From the NCBI GenBank assembly GCA_934168005.1, contig CAKPMN010000019.1, positions 1 through 16,781 on the forward strand: 16,781 bases of DNA, in the 5' to 3' direction. Made by a program: the position numbers and the translations under genes. Shown in pieces: positions 7,813-13,386 of this stretch; the stretch's first letter is position 1; every line of letters starts with the position of its first letter. Below the pieces are notes generated by a model, which was given only the letters and a program-made list of their open reading frames with translations, was not told where the DNA came from and did no database searches. This DNA comes from an uncultured Bacilli bacterium (GTDB lineage Bacteria > Bacillota_I > Bacilli_A > RF39 > UBA660).

Positions 7813-8034
7813 GTGATAAAAGAGAAAAGAATGTTGCTAAATTATACACAAAGTGATATGGCTAACTTACTTGGAATTAGTATCCGTCAATATCAGAGAA
7901 TAGATACAGAAGAAGATATACCTAGAAGAGATGTATTAAAAAATCTTATTAAGATTCTAGATTTAAATAATGAAGAAATTGGTGAATATATTAGGAAAAT
8001 TATTAACAATGAAAAAGATATTCTAACTAAATAG
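7813..8034 (+). CDS. Small Cro/CI-type helix-turn-helix regulator
   Basis: The product has 73 residues and starts at GTG behind a strong AGGTGGTG ribosome site. The HTH_3 fold is clear: YTQSDMANLLGISIRQYQRI at about 11-30 is the helix-turn-helix, followed by a segment typical of Xre/Cro proteins in which a fixed number of residues leads to a leucine-rich helix (VLKNLIKILDL). It probably binds DNA as a dimer. It is divergent from the large prepilin gene, and an imperfect dyad lies over that gene's promoter, so it may control the prepilin or itself. Its last residues (EKDILTK), stop and terminator are shared by exact repeat with RNase J, and its 3' end overlaps the convergent kinase gene by 12 bases. 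Confidence 0.85.
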   Translation: MIKEKRMLLNYTQSDMANLLGISIRQYQRIDTEEDIPRRDVLKNLIKILDLNNEEIGEYIRKIINNEKDILTK

Positions 8035-8047
8035 AATATCTTTTTTT
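8011..8047. repeat. 37-bp direct repeat, copy 2, bidirectional terminator shared by convergent genes
   Basis: This is identical to 6740-6776. Both the regulator stop (TAG at 8032-8034) and the kinase stop (8023-8025, minus strand) lie within the hairpin, so the C-termini of two convergent proteins are encoded by the terminator itself (DILTK on plus, KKDILFS on minus). Confidence 0.85.
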
Positions 8048-9237
8048 AATGGTAATGTCATAGTTACTGTTGTACCTACATTTTCTCTACTCTTATACAT
8101 TATATTTCCGTTATGAGCTTTTACTATTTCTTTCGATAAATAAACACCTAAGCCTGTTCCATTTCTTTTTGTTGTAAAAAATGGATTTTTTAATTTTTCT
8201 AATTCTTCTTTTGTCATTCCTTTTCCTGTGTCTATTATTTTTACAATTATATTATTTTTATCTATTTTTGTTTCTATTGTTAAAACTTTTTTATCTTCCA
8301 TTGATTCTAAGGCATTTTTTATTATATTTATCATTACTTGGCTTAATCTATTATAGTCTCCTTCTATAAATATTTCATCTTCTGTATCTTTAAATTTTAA
8401 TTTTACACCTTTCTCTTTTAATAATGGTTTTACTGAAGATACAACATTTTCTAATAAATAATTTATATCCATTGTTTCTTTTTCTATATGTATTTTATTT
8501 AATGATAAAAAGTCTTGTAATAATGTTAGTACTTTTGATATTTCGTCTTTAAGTATTGGAATATATTTTTTGGAATGTTCAATATTTGTTGTATCAAACA
8601 TATCTAAATATCCTTTGCACACTGCTATTGGATTTTTTATCTCATGTGTTATCTTAAATATTGAATTTCTAAATCGTTTTTCTTCTTCCAATTTGGAAAC
8701 ATTTACTGAATATGATATTAGATCTTCTGTTTTATCTATTAATCTTACTAAAAAATACGCTAATAATGGAAAAACAATTATAAGTATAGCCATATCAGCT
8801 AATGAAATTTCCACATAATTTATTAAAAATGGTACGAAGAATAAATATTTAGAAAATATAAATGTATATAGTATATATTTTTTATCTACAAATAAATACA
8901 TAAAATAATAAATGTTTGATATTAAATATTCAATAACTAATAAGTCGGCATTTTTATTTATATTAAAAATAACCATTATTGTTAAAAATTCAAATAAAAA
9001 TGTTCTTTTCTTATAAAAAGCTATTATTATTGGAACTTGTTCTATTAGTATTAATATACCAGTATCTATATTTTTTAGTTTAATCATCAGATAAAAACTT
9101 GTTAAAATAGAAAAATCAAACGTTATTCTTTTTATTTTTCTATCTAATGTTTTTTCATATATTTGGTATAATGCCCACATCGATAATGGAAAAACTATAT
9201 AAACTGTACTTAATAAAATATTGTCAAATATTGTCAT
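8023..9237 (-). CDS. Membrane sensor histidine kinase, sporulation-kinase-like layout
   Basis: This is a 404-residue kinase. The first 165 residues hold five or six membrane helices and no large extracellular sensor. A short linker leads to the dimerisation/phosphoacceptor domain, with HEIKNP and phospho-His at 198. The ATPase domain shows the N box around NIIKNALE (304-311), G1 DTGKGM at 336-341, the F box PFFTT at 352-356 and G2 GTGLG at 360-364. The multi-helix input domain and HEIKNP box are like those of KinB-type kinases feeding the Spo0A phosphorelay. No response regulator is adjacent, so it is an orphan kinase. The upstream region carries three TGTCGAA-type boxes. The start has GGTGATAAA before ATG. 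The sporulation link is inference from layout and boxes; the kinase call itself is firm. Confidence 0.9.
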   Translation of the reverse strand: MTIFDNILLSTVYIVFPLSMWALYQIYEKTLDRKIKRITFDFSILTSFYLMIKLKNIDTGILILIEQVPIIIAFYKKRTFLFEFLTIMVIFNINKNADLLVIEYLISNIYYFMYLFVDKKYILYTFIFSKYLFFVPFLINYVEISLADMAILIIVFPLLAYFLVRLIDKTEDLISYSVNVSKLEEEKRFRNSIFKITHEIKNPIAVCKGYLDMFDTTNIEHSKKYIPILKDEISKVLTLLQDFLSLNKIHIEKETMDINYLLENVVSSVKPLLKEKGVKLKFKDTEDEIFIEGDYNRLSQVMINIIKNALESMEDKKVLTIETKIDKNNIIVKIIDTGKGMTKEELEKLKNPFFTTKRNGTGLGVYLSKEIVKAHNGNIMYKSRENVGTTVTMTLPLKKDILFS

Positions 9238-9252
9238 TTTATCACCAATATT

Positions 9253-9285
9253 ATTATAGAAAATTATTATGTCGAACTTTGTCGA
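9253..9285 (-). promoter_or_regulatory. Kinase promoter with long spacer
   Basis: On the minus strand a perfect TATAAT (plus 9253-9258) stands 21 bp from TCGACA (plus 9280-9285), which is part of a Spo0A-like box. No -35 exists at the normal 17-bp distance. Such long-spacer sigma-A promoters overlapped by 0A boxes are known from Spo0A-activated genes such as spoIIG and spoIIE in Bacillus. Confidence 0.5.
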
Positions 9286-9296
9286 ATTTTGTTGAA
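9270..9296. promoter_or_regulatory. Three phased Spo0A-like boxes upstream of the kinase
   Basis: TGTCGAA occurs at 9270-9276 and again at 9280-9286, and TGTTGAA at 9290-9296. The steps are exactly 10 bp, so all three face the same side of the helix. TGTCGAA is the established 0A-box core. Tandem 10-bp spacing fits cooperative binding by a response-regulator dimer or multimer. The Spo0A gene is not in the window. Confidence 0.65.
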
Positions 9297-9323
9297 AAAA
9301 TAAAAAAAGTGATTTCTCACTTT
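9297..9323 (-). terminator. Terminator after the EIIB-like gene
   Basis: AAAGTGA (9306-9312) pairs with TCACTTT (9317-9323) around a 4-base loop, and a T-rich run follows on the minus strand. The stop codon is in the stem. It separates this gene from the downstream kinase unit. Confidence 0.75.
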
Positions 9324-9631
9324 AGTTCATCAATATGTTTCTTTAATTGGTGTGCTCCATCACCTAAAATTATTTTTAGTTGGTTATCAATCTCAACTAT
9401 TCCTTGAGCTCCTAATTTTTGAATTGCTTCTTTATTTACTATATCAACATTCTTTAGTGTTACTATGAATCTTGATTTATTTACCTCATAGTTTATTATG
9501 TTATCTTTACCACCTAAATATGTTACAAGTTTATTTACTTCATATTGAAAATCTTTCTTTTTTGATTTTGTGATCGCAAAAGCTATTATGATTAATATTA
9601 ATGCAATCAATAAATATTCTAACCAATTCAT
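9317..9631 (-). CDS. Membrane-anchored PTS EIIB-like domain protein lacking the phospho-cysteine
   Basis: This 104-residue protein has one N-terminal membrane helix (residues 5-21), a KSKKKD cytosolic stop-transfer, and an EIIB-type domain of the glucose family (about 30-103): LVTYLGGKDNI, a VTLKNVDIVNKEAIQKLGA segment and GDGAHQLKKHI. In transport EIIB proteins the active cysteine sits just after this first strand, in a CxTRL-type motif. The matching segment here is VNKSRF, with Asn51 at the cysteine position, and the protein contains no cysteine at all. It therefore cannot carry the usual phosphocysteine, and a sensing or protein-binding role is more likely than sugar transport. No EIIC or EIIA lies nearby. 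The start is supported by AGGTGATAAC before ATG. Confidence 0.72.
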   Translation of the reverse strand: MNWLEYLLIALILIIIAFAITKSKKKDFQYEVNKLVTYLGGKDNIINYEVNKSRFIVTLKNVDIVNKEAIQKLGAQGIVEIDNQLKIILGDGAHQLKKHIDELK

Positions 9632-9646
9632 GTTATCACCTATTTA

Positions 9647-9675
9647 ATTATACTATATTTTAAATATTTAATCAA
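9647..9675 (-). promoter_or_regulatory. Promoter of the EIIB-like gene
   Basis: On the minus strand TTGATT (plus 9670-9675) and a perfect TATAAT (plus 9647-9652) are 17 bp apart, giving a leader of about 9 bases that starts near the AGGTGATAAC ribosome site. Confidence 0.68.
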
Positions 9676-9697
9676 TTTTTTATATTTTGACTAGTTT

Positions 9698-9704
9698 TGT
9701 CGAA
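9698..9704 (+). promoter_or_regulatory. Spo0A-like box in the RodA-family promoter region
   Basis: A perfect TGTCGAA lies in the gap between the divergent EIIB-like and RodA-like genes. A TATAGT at 9723-9728 is a possible -10 for the RodA-like gene, and the box covers the place where its -35 would be. It also lies 22 bp upstream of the EIIB-like promoter's -35, so either gene could be the target. Confidence 0.45.
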
Positions 9705-9754
9705 TTCATTGTTTTTTATAGCTATAGTGTTTATATTTATTTTATGGTGATAAT

Positions 9755-10867
9755 ATGTTAAAAAAATATTTTCCTTTTACTATTATATTATTTACATTCA
9801 TGATTATTAGTATTTTATCTATTTATAGCGCTGAAGTATTAATTGGATTTGATAATTATTATATTAAACAAATGATTTTTTATATTATTGGCTTTATTTT
9901 TATTTTAATTATATATTTTATTGGACCTTCTTTTTTTATTAAATATAGTTTATATTTTTATGTATTTTTTAATTTACTTCTTTTATTACTATTATTTTTT
10001 GGTAAACCTATTAATGAGGCTAGATGTTGGTTTGTTATTCCTGGATTTGGCACATTTCAACCTAGTGAATTCATGAAGATATCCCTTATTTTATTTTTAA
10101 CTAAGGTTTTAAATGATTTTAATGATAGATATAAGTATAAATCTGTTAAGCTAGAACTTATCTTACTTTTAAAAGTCGGTGCAATCCTTTTTATTCCTTG
10201 TGTTTTAACATTTTTAGAGCCTGATACAGGTAATGTACTTATTTATATATTAATTACTCTTATTATGCTTTTTATATCTGGAATTTACATAAGATTTTTT
10301 GTTATTTTATTTTCTATTATAGGATTTTTTGGTATTGTTTTTTGTATATTTTATTTTAAATTTCATGATACTTTTGTAAATGTTTTTGGTGCTTCTTTTT
10401 TTCTTAGAGTGGATAGAATTATTAATTGGTCTAGTAGTAGTGGCTTTCAACTTGAACATGGTCTTTATTCTATTGGTTCTGCAGGTTTTTTAGGGCATGG
10501 ATTTACTAATACACCTCTTTATTTTCCAGAGGCTAATACTGATTTTATTTTTGCTGTATTTTCTTCTAATTTTGGATTTATTGGTTCGTTTATATTAATA
10601 ACTTTATTTCTTTATTTTGACTTAAAATTAGTAAATTTAGGATTAAAATCAGATAAATATGTATATAAGATATTACTTTCTGGTATTATTGGAATGCTTA
10701 CTTATCAAGAATTTCAAAATATAGGTATGACTGTTGGTCTACTTCCTATAACGGGTATTACTCTTCCCTTTATTAGTTATGGCGGTTCTAGTTTATTATG
10801 TTATATGATTTTAATAGGATTTTCTTTTGGTATTTTAAAAGAAAATAGGTCTTTGTACAAAAATTAA
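9755..10867 (+). CDS. SEDS peptidoglycan glycosyltransferase, RodA/FtsW/SpoVE family
   Basis: This 370-residue polytopic protein has about ten membrane helices. SEDS enzymes polymerise lipid II into glycan strands together with a class B penicillin-binding protein. Family motifs are FQPSEFMK (101-108), the catalytic aspartate D157 in EPDTGN, a WQ-like region ending in IGSAGFLGHG, NTDFIFAV (261-268), and the signature QNIGMTVGLLPITGITLPFISYGG spread over 321-344. The NIGM form is more RodA-like than FtsW-like, but SpoVE cannot be excluded. No PBP partner is nearby. The start has GGTGATAAT before ATG. A Spo0A-like box in the promoter region raises the possibility that it is a stage-specific member. 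It converges on the ComGC-like gene with a palindromic hairpin between them. Confidence 0.9.
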   Translation: MLKKYFPFTIILFTFMIISILSIYSAEVLIGFDNYYIKQMIFYIIGFIFILIIYFIGPSFFIKYSLYFYVFFNLLLLLLLFFGKPINEARCWFVIPGFGTFQPSEFMKISLILFLTKVLNDFNDRYKYKSVKLELILLLKVGAILFIPCVLTFLEPDTGNVLIYILITLIMLFISGIYIRFFVILFSIIGFFGIVFCIFYFKFHDTFVNVFGASFFLRVDRIINWSSSSGFQLEHGLYSIGSAGFLGHGFTNTPLYFPEANTDFIFAVFSSNFGFIGSFILITLFLYFDLKLVNLGLKSDKYVYKILLSGIIGMLTYQEFQNIGMTVGLLPITGITLPFISYGGSSLLCYMILIGFSFGILKENRSLYKN

Positions 10868-10886
10868 AACAGTAGATATCTACTGT
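10866..10886 (-). terminator. Perfect palindrome between convergent genes, terminator
   Basis: A perfect 18-bp palindrome (ACAGTAGAT followed by its complement) occupies most of the 20-bp gap between the RodA-like and ComGC-like genes. The minus-strand side is followed by TTTTAATTTTT, so termination is best for the ComGC-like gene. The plus side has no T-run. Confidence 0.65.
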
Positions 10887-10887
10887 C

Positions 10888-11259
10888 TTATGAACAACTA
10901 CTTGTTGTCTGTAGTGAATAAGTAAATTCTTTATATTCATTTACAACTACTTTTATTCCTAATGATAAATCAAGTGCTGAACCATCTTGAAAATTTGTTA
11001 TTGGCTCTTCTAAAAGTTCTTTATCTACTAAATCTTGTAAATGAATGCAATAAGTATTTCCAACTTCTTTTTTATATGTATGGCTATCTGCTGTTACATA
11101 TAACTCTGCTGCGTCATAAATCATTCTTAAAGTAGTTTCATGAACTGCTGTTTTTTTGTTGGCTACTTCATTTTGAATTTGTGGGATAGCAATTATTAGT
11201 ACAAGTCCTAAAATAACAACAACTGCTAACATTTCTACTAGTGTAAAACCTCTTTTCAT
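10888..11259 (-). CDS. ComGC-like prepilin / major pseudopilin
   Basis: This 123-residue protein has the class III signal MKRG followed by FTLVEMLAVVVILGLVLIIAIP. The peptidase site is after G4 and the conserved Glu is at residue 9. The mature domain is small, with cysteines at the C-terminal half (YC near residue 70 and SCS at the end) that could form a disulfide. Size and helix sequence match ComGC-type pseudopilins of the competence pilus or small type IV pilins. GAGGA lies before the start. It is a single gene behind L32 with its own promoter; no comGA/GB-type assembly genes are in the window. Whether it serves competence, adhesion or another filament cannot be told here. Confidence 0.82.
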   Translation of the reverse strand: MKRGFTLVEMLAVVVILGLVLIIAIPQIQNEVANKKTAVHETTLRMIYDAAELYVTADSHTYKKEVGNTYCIHLQDLVDKELLEEPITNFQDGSALDLSLGIKVVVNEYKEFTYSLQTTSSCS

Positions 11260-11281
11260 AACTATCCTCTTTTCTTTTTAT

Positions 11282-11310
11282 ATTATAACTTTTAGAAAAA
11301 AAAAATGCAA
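11282..11310 (-). promoter_or_regulatory. Promoter of the ComGC-like gene
   Basis: On the minus strand TTGCAT (plus 11305-11310) and a perfect TATAAT (11282-11287) are 17 bp apart. The -35 overlaps the 3' arm of the L32 terminator hairpin and the spacer is mostly its U-tract, so the two signals are packed on top of each other. Confidence 0.6.
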
Positions 11311-11321
11311 CTATGCTGCAT
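11295..11321 (-). terminator. Terminator after rpmF
   Basis: A short stem, ATGCA pairing with TGCAT around seven bases, is followed on the minus strand by a run of ten T. The stem is weak but the T-run is long. The L32 stop codon lies in the loop. Confidence 0.55.
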
Positions 11322-11517
11322 CTTCTTTTTTAATAACTTCTTTACCTTTGTAAGTTCCACATTCTTTACAAACTCTGTGTGGTTTTACTGTTGCACCACA
11401 TTTTGGACATGTAGTAGTAGTATTTTCAGAAATTTTGTAATGTGTACGACGTTTTCTTCCTCTTGTTTTACTTACTTTTCTGAATGGAACAGCAAATAAT
11501 TGTAATTCTAATTTCAT
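11311..11517 (-). CDS. rpmF: Ribosomal protein bL32 with an N-terminal L27-type leader
   Basis: The 68 residues contain a full bL32: VPFRKVSKTRGRKRRTH (10-26) and a four-cysteine zinc ribbon with C37, C40, C50 and C53 (CPKC, then CKEC). Normal bL32 begins MAVPF. Here AVPF is preceded by MKLELQLF, and no other NTG or ATG start lies in frame closer to AVPF; GAGGTG sits five bases before this ATG. MKLELQLFA has the form of the LxLQxFA leader on Firmicutes ribosomal protein bL27, which the Prp protease removes after the Ala. Cleavage would leave VPF, one residue shorter than Met-processed bL32. It follows yceD by 14 bases, the common gene pair. The identity is certain; the leader processing is inference. 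Confidence 0.95.
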   Translation of the reverse strand: MKLELQLFAVPFRKVSKTRGRKRRTHYKISENTTTTCPKCGATVKPHRVCKECGTYKGKEVIKKEDAA

Positions 11518-11531
11518 CTTAACACCTCGCT

Positions 11532-12011
11532 TTACTTTAATAGATCGTTCAGTTTCTCAAAAGGTGAGTTTAACTTCACTTCATCATCCTTGATAAGTCT
11601 CCAGCCATCTCCTTCAATAGTGAAGTCTTTGGCTTCTGGACTAACAACTTTCATGGGAATTTCCATTACTATATTTTCCCATATAATCTCGAAAATATCA
11701 ATAGAATTTTCACATCTTTTATAACTTTTTTGGTTATTTTCAAAGTATTCTCCTAATATTTCGTCTATTTTTATACTAAATGGAAGCGCAACTTCTTTTA
11801 ACGTTACTGAACATGGTAATATCATAGTTCCTGACACTGTTACATCTAAGTGGTAATCATCATAGCTATTTTCTAAAAACCCAACTATTTTTGCATTATC
11901 TAATCTAATTATATCTGTTCCTTTTAGTTCTTCTTCACTAAAGGAATAAGTTAGGTCTATATCTACATATGACTCATATCCACTTTTTAATTTTGTGATG
12001 TCTATCTGCAT
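11532..12011 (-). CDS. yceD: YceD/DUF177 family protein
   Basis: The 159 residues match DUF177 proteins (YlbN in Bacillus), which are regularly encoded directly upstream of rpmF. Typical features are an N-terminal beta-rich part, a LPCSVTLKEV segment around residue 86 where the family often has a Cys-containing CSRCL-like motif, and a C-terminal DGWRLIKDDE segment. Only one of the usual cysteines is present, so metal binding through a Cys pair is unlikely here. In plants and bacteria the family is linked to 23S rRNA accumulation or ribosome assembly; the exact role is unsettled. The start has AAGGAAGTGAT before ATG. It is cotranscribed with rpmF. Confidence 0.88.
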   Translation of the reverse strand: MQIDITKLKSGYESYVDIDLTYSFSEEELKGTDIIRLDNAKIVGFLENSYDDYHLDVTVSGTMILPCSVTLKEVALPFSIKIDEILGEYFENNQKSYKRCENSIDIFEIIWENIVMEIPMKVVSPEAKDFTIEGDGWRLIKDDEVKLNSPFEKLNDLLK

Positions 12012-12031
12012 AAATCACTTCCTTCTTGTGT

Positions 12032-12060
12032 ATTATAACCTAAAAAATTAAATTAGACAA
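12032..12060 (-). promoter_or_regulatory. yceD-rpmF promoter
   Basis: On the minus strand TTGTCT (plus 12055-12060) and a perfect TATAAT (plus 12032-12037) are 17 bp apart. Its -35 overlaps the -35 of the divergent tmcAL promoter on the other strand. Confidence 0.72.
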
Positions 12061-12082
12061 CATTTATTTTTTTTGATATTAT
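12054..12082 (+). promoter_or_regulatory. tmcAL promoter candidate
   Basis: TAGACA at 12054-12059 and TATTAT at 12077-12082 are 17 bp apart. The -35 is shared, on the opposite strand, with the yceD promoter. Confidence 0.48.
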
Positions 12083-12097
12083 ATTTTTGGTGATAAT

Positions 12098-13246
12098 ATG
12101 ATTAAGATTGGTATTATTGTTGAATATAATCCATTTCACAATGGACATTTATATCATATTAATAAGATTAAAGAGATGTATCCTGATTCTTTAATTATCG
12201 CAGTTATGAGTGGTAATTTTACTCAACATGGAGAAGTTTCTATTATTAATAAGTGGGACAAAACAGAGATTGCTCTAAACTATGGTGTTGACTTAGTTGT
12301 TGAACTTCCATTTGTTTTCGCTACTCAAAGTGCAGATATATTTGCTAAGGCAAGTATTGATATATTAAGTGCACTTGGTGTTGATAAGATTGTTTTTGGT
12401 AGTGAATCTAATAATGTTAGTCTACTTAATGAATTAGCTCATATTCAGTTAAATAACAACAAGTATGATAAACTTGTACTGGACTATATGTCAGAGGGAT
12501 TTAATTACCCTACAGCATCTAGTAAAGCTTTATTTTATCTAACTGGTAAAAAGATAAGTGAATCTAACGATATACTTGCTTTAGCATACGTTAGAGAGGT
12601 TATTAAACACGGTGATAATATTGAATGTATCTCTATTAAGAGAAATAATGATTTTAATAGTGTAGAGCTTAACGATAATATGACTAGTGCAACTAGTATA
12701 AGGTATGCTCTTAAAAATGGTGATAATGTAGATAATTATGTTCCAGAGTTTACTTTATCAAAATTAAATAATCTTTGTTTTACTGATGATTTATTTTCTT
12801 TACTTAAATATAAAATATTAACTGATAAGGACTTAAGTATTTATCAAACAGTTGATGAGGGCATTGAAAATAGATTAGTTAAATATGTAACTAGTTCTAG
12901 AAATATGAATGAATTTTTATTAAAGGTTAAAAATAAACGTTATACATATTCTAAATTAATGCGTATGTTTATTCATATTCTAGTTGGTTTTACTAAGGAA
13001 GAAGCTAAAAATTGTAAAAGCGTAACTTATATTAGGATATTAGGATTTAATTTTAAAGGTAGAGAATATTTAAATAATATTAAAAATGAAATTTCTATCC
13101 CTCTTCTTTCTAGATTCGCATCTACTAGTGATAATATTTCATCTTTAGAATACCGTTCAACTTGTTTATATGCTTATCTTTTTGACAACGAAAAAAGTGT
13201 TAAAATAATAGAAAGTGAATATAAAAATACTCCTATAATGTATTAA
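12098..13246 (+). CDS. tmcAL: tRNA(Met) cytidine acetate ligase
   Basis: TmcAL (YlbM family) uses ATP and acetate to make N4-acetylcytidine at the wobble position of elongator tRNA-Met. The 382 residues match the family. The nucleotidyltransferase-like N-terminus shows GIIVEYNPFHNGHLYHI (5-21), with the HNGH nucleotide motif, then MSGNFTQHGE (39-48), KWDKTEIAL and GVDLVVELPF. The middle has SATSIR (about 197), a conserved feature of the family, and the C-terminal half is helical. The start has GGTGATAAT before ATG. In Bacillus the gene lies beside ylbN (yceD) and rpmF in the same direction; here it is divergent from them. A bidirectional terminator follows. Confidence 0.93.
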   Translation: MIKIGIIVEYNPFHNGHLYHINKIKEMYPDSLIIAVMSGNFTQHGEVSIINKWDKTEIALNYGVDLVVELPFVFATQSADIFAKASIDILSALGVDKIVFGSESNNVSLLNELAHIQLNNNKYDKLVLDYMSEGFNYPTASSKALFYLTGKKISESNDILALAYVREVIKHGDNIECISIKRNNDFNSVELNDNMTSATSIRYALKNGDNVDNYVPEFTLSKLNNLCFTDDLFSLLKYKILTDKDLSIYQTVDEGIENRLVKYVTSSRNMNEFLLKVKNKRYTYSKLMRMFIHILVGFTKEEAKNCKSVTYIRILGFNFKGREYLNNIKNEISIPLLSRFASTSDNISSLEYRSTCLYAYLFDNEKSVKIIESEYKNTPIMY

Positions 13247-13276
13247 AAAAAGTAGAATCAAAATCTACTTTTTTTA
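13244..13276. terminator. Bidirectional terminator after tmcAL
   Basis: AAAAAAGTAGA and TCTACTTTTTTT form a strong stem around a short A-rich loop. It is flanked by A-run and T-run, so it can stop transcription from tmcAL (plus) and from the gene pair on the minus strand. Confidence 0.82.
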
Positions 13277-13379
13277 TTCAGTAGCAGAGTTTACCCTCCA
13301 ATAAGATTTAAAGGATATAATAAGTATTAACAGGACAATCAATACAGTTCCTATCAGAGAGTAAGTTCTACTACTGAAT
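13276..13379. repeat. 104-bp element bounded by imperfect 19-bp inverted repeats
   Basis: 13276-13294 and 13361-13379 are inverted copies with 16 of 19 positions matching. On the minus strand one of the mismatches becomes a G-U pair, so the fold is better in RNA read from that side, where it lies in the 3' region of the gene pair ending at 13387. A 22-codon frame (13274-13342, minus) starting TTG behind AGGA would encode a hydrophobic peptide MIVLLILIISFKSYW plus a polar tail. It may be chance in AT-rich DNA. It could be a small RNA, a structured 3' end, or a miniature element remnant. Confidence 0.45.
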
Positions 13380-13386
13380 TATTTTT

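Noticed and set aside
9688..9694. A second phased Spo0A box upstream of 9698
   Set aside because: TGACTAG matches TGTCGAA at only four of seven positions; the 10-bp spacing alone is not enough.
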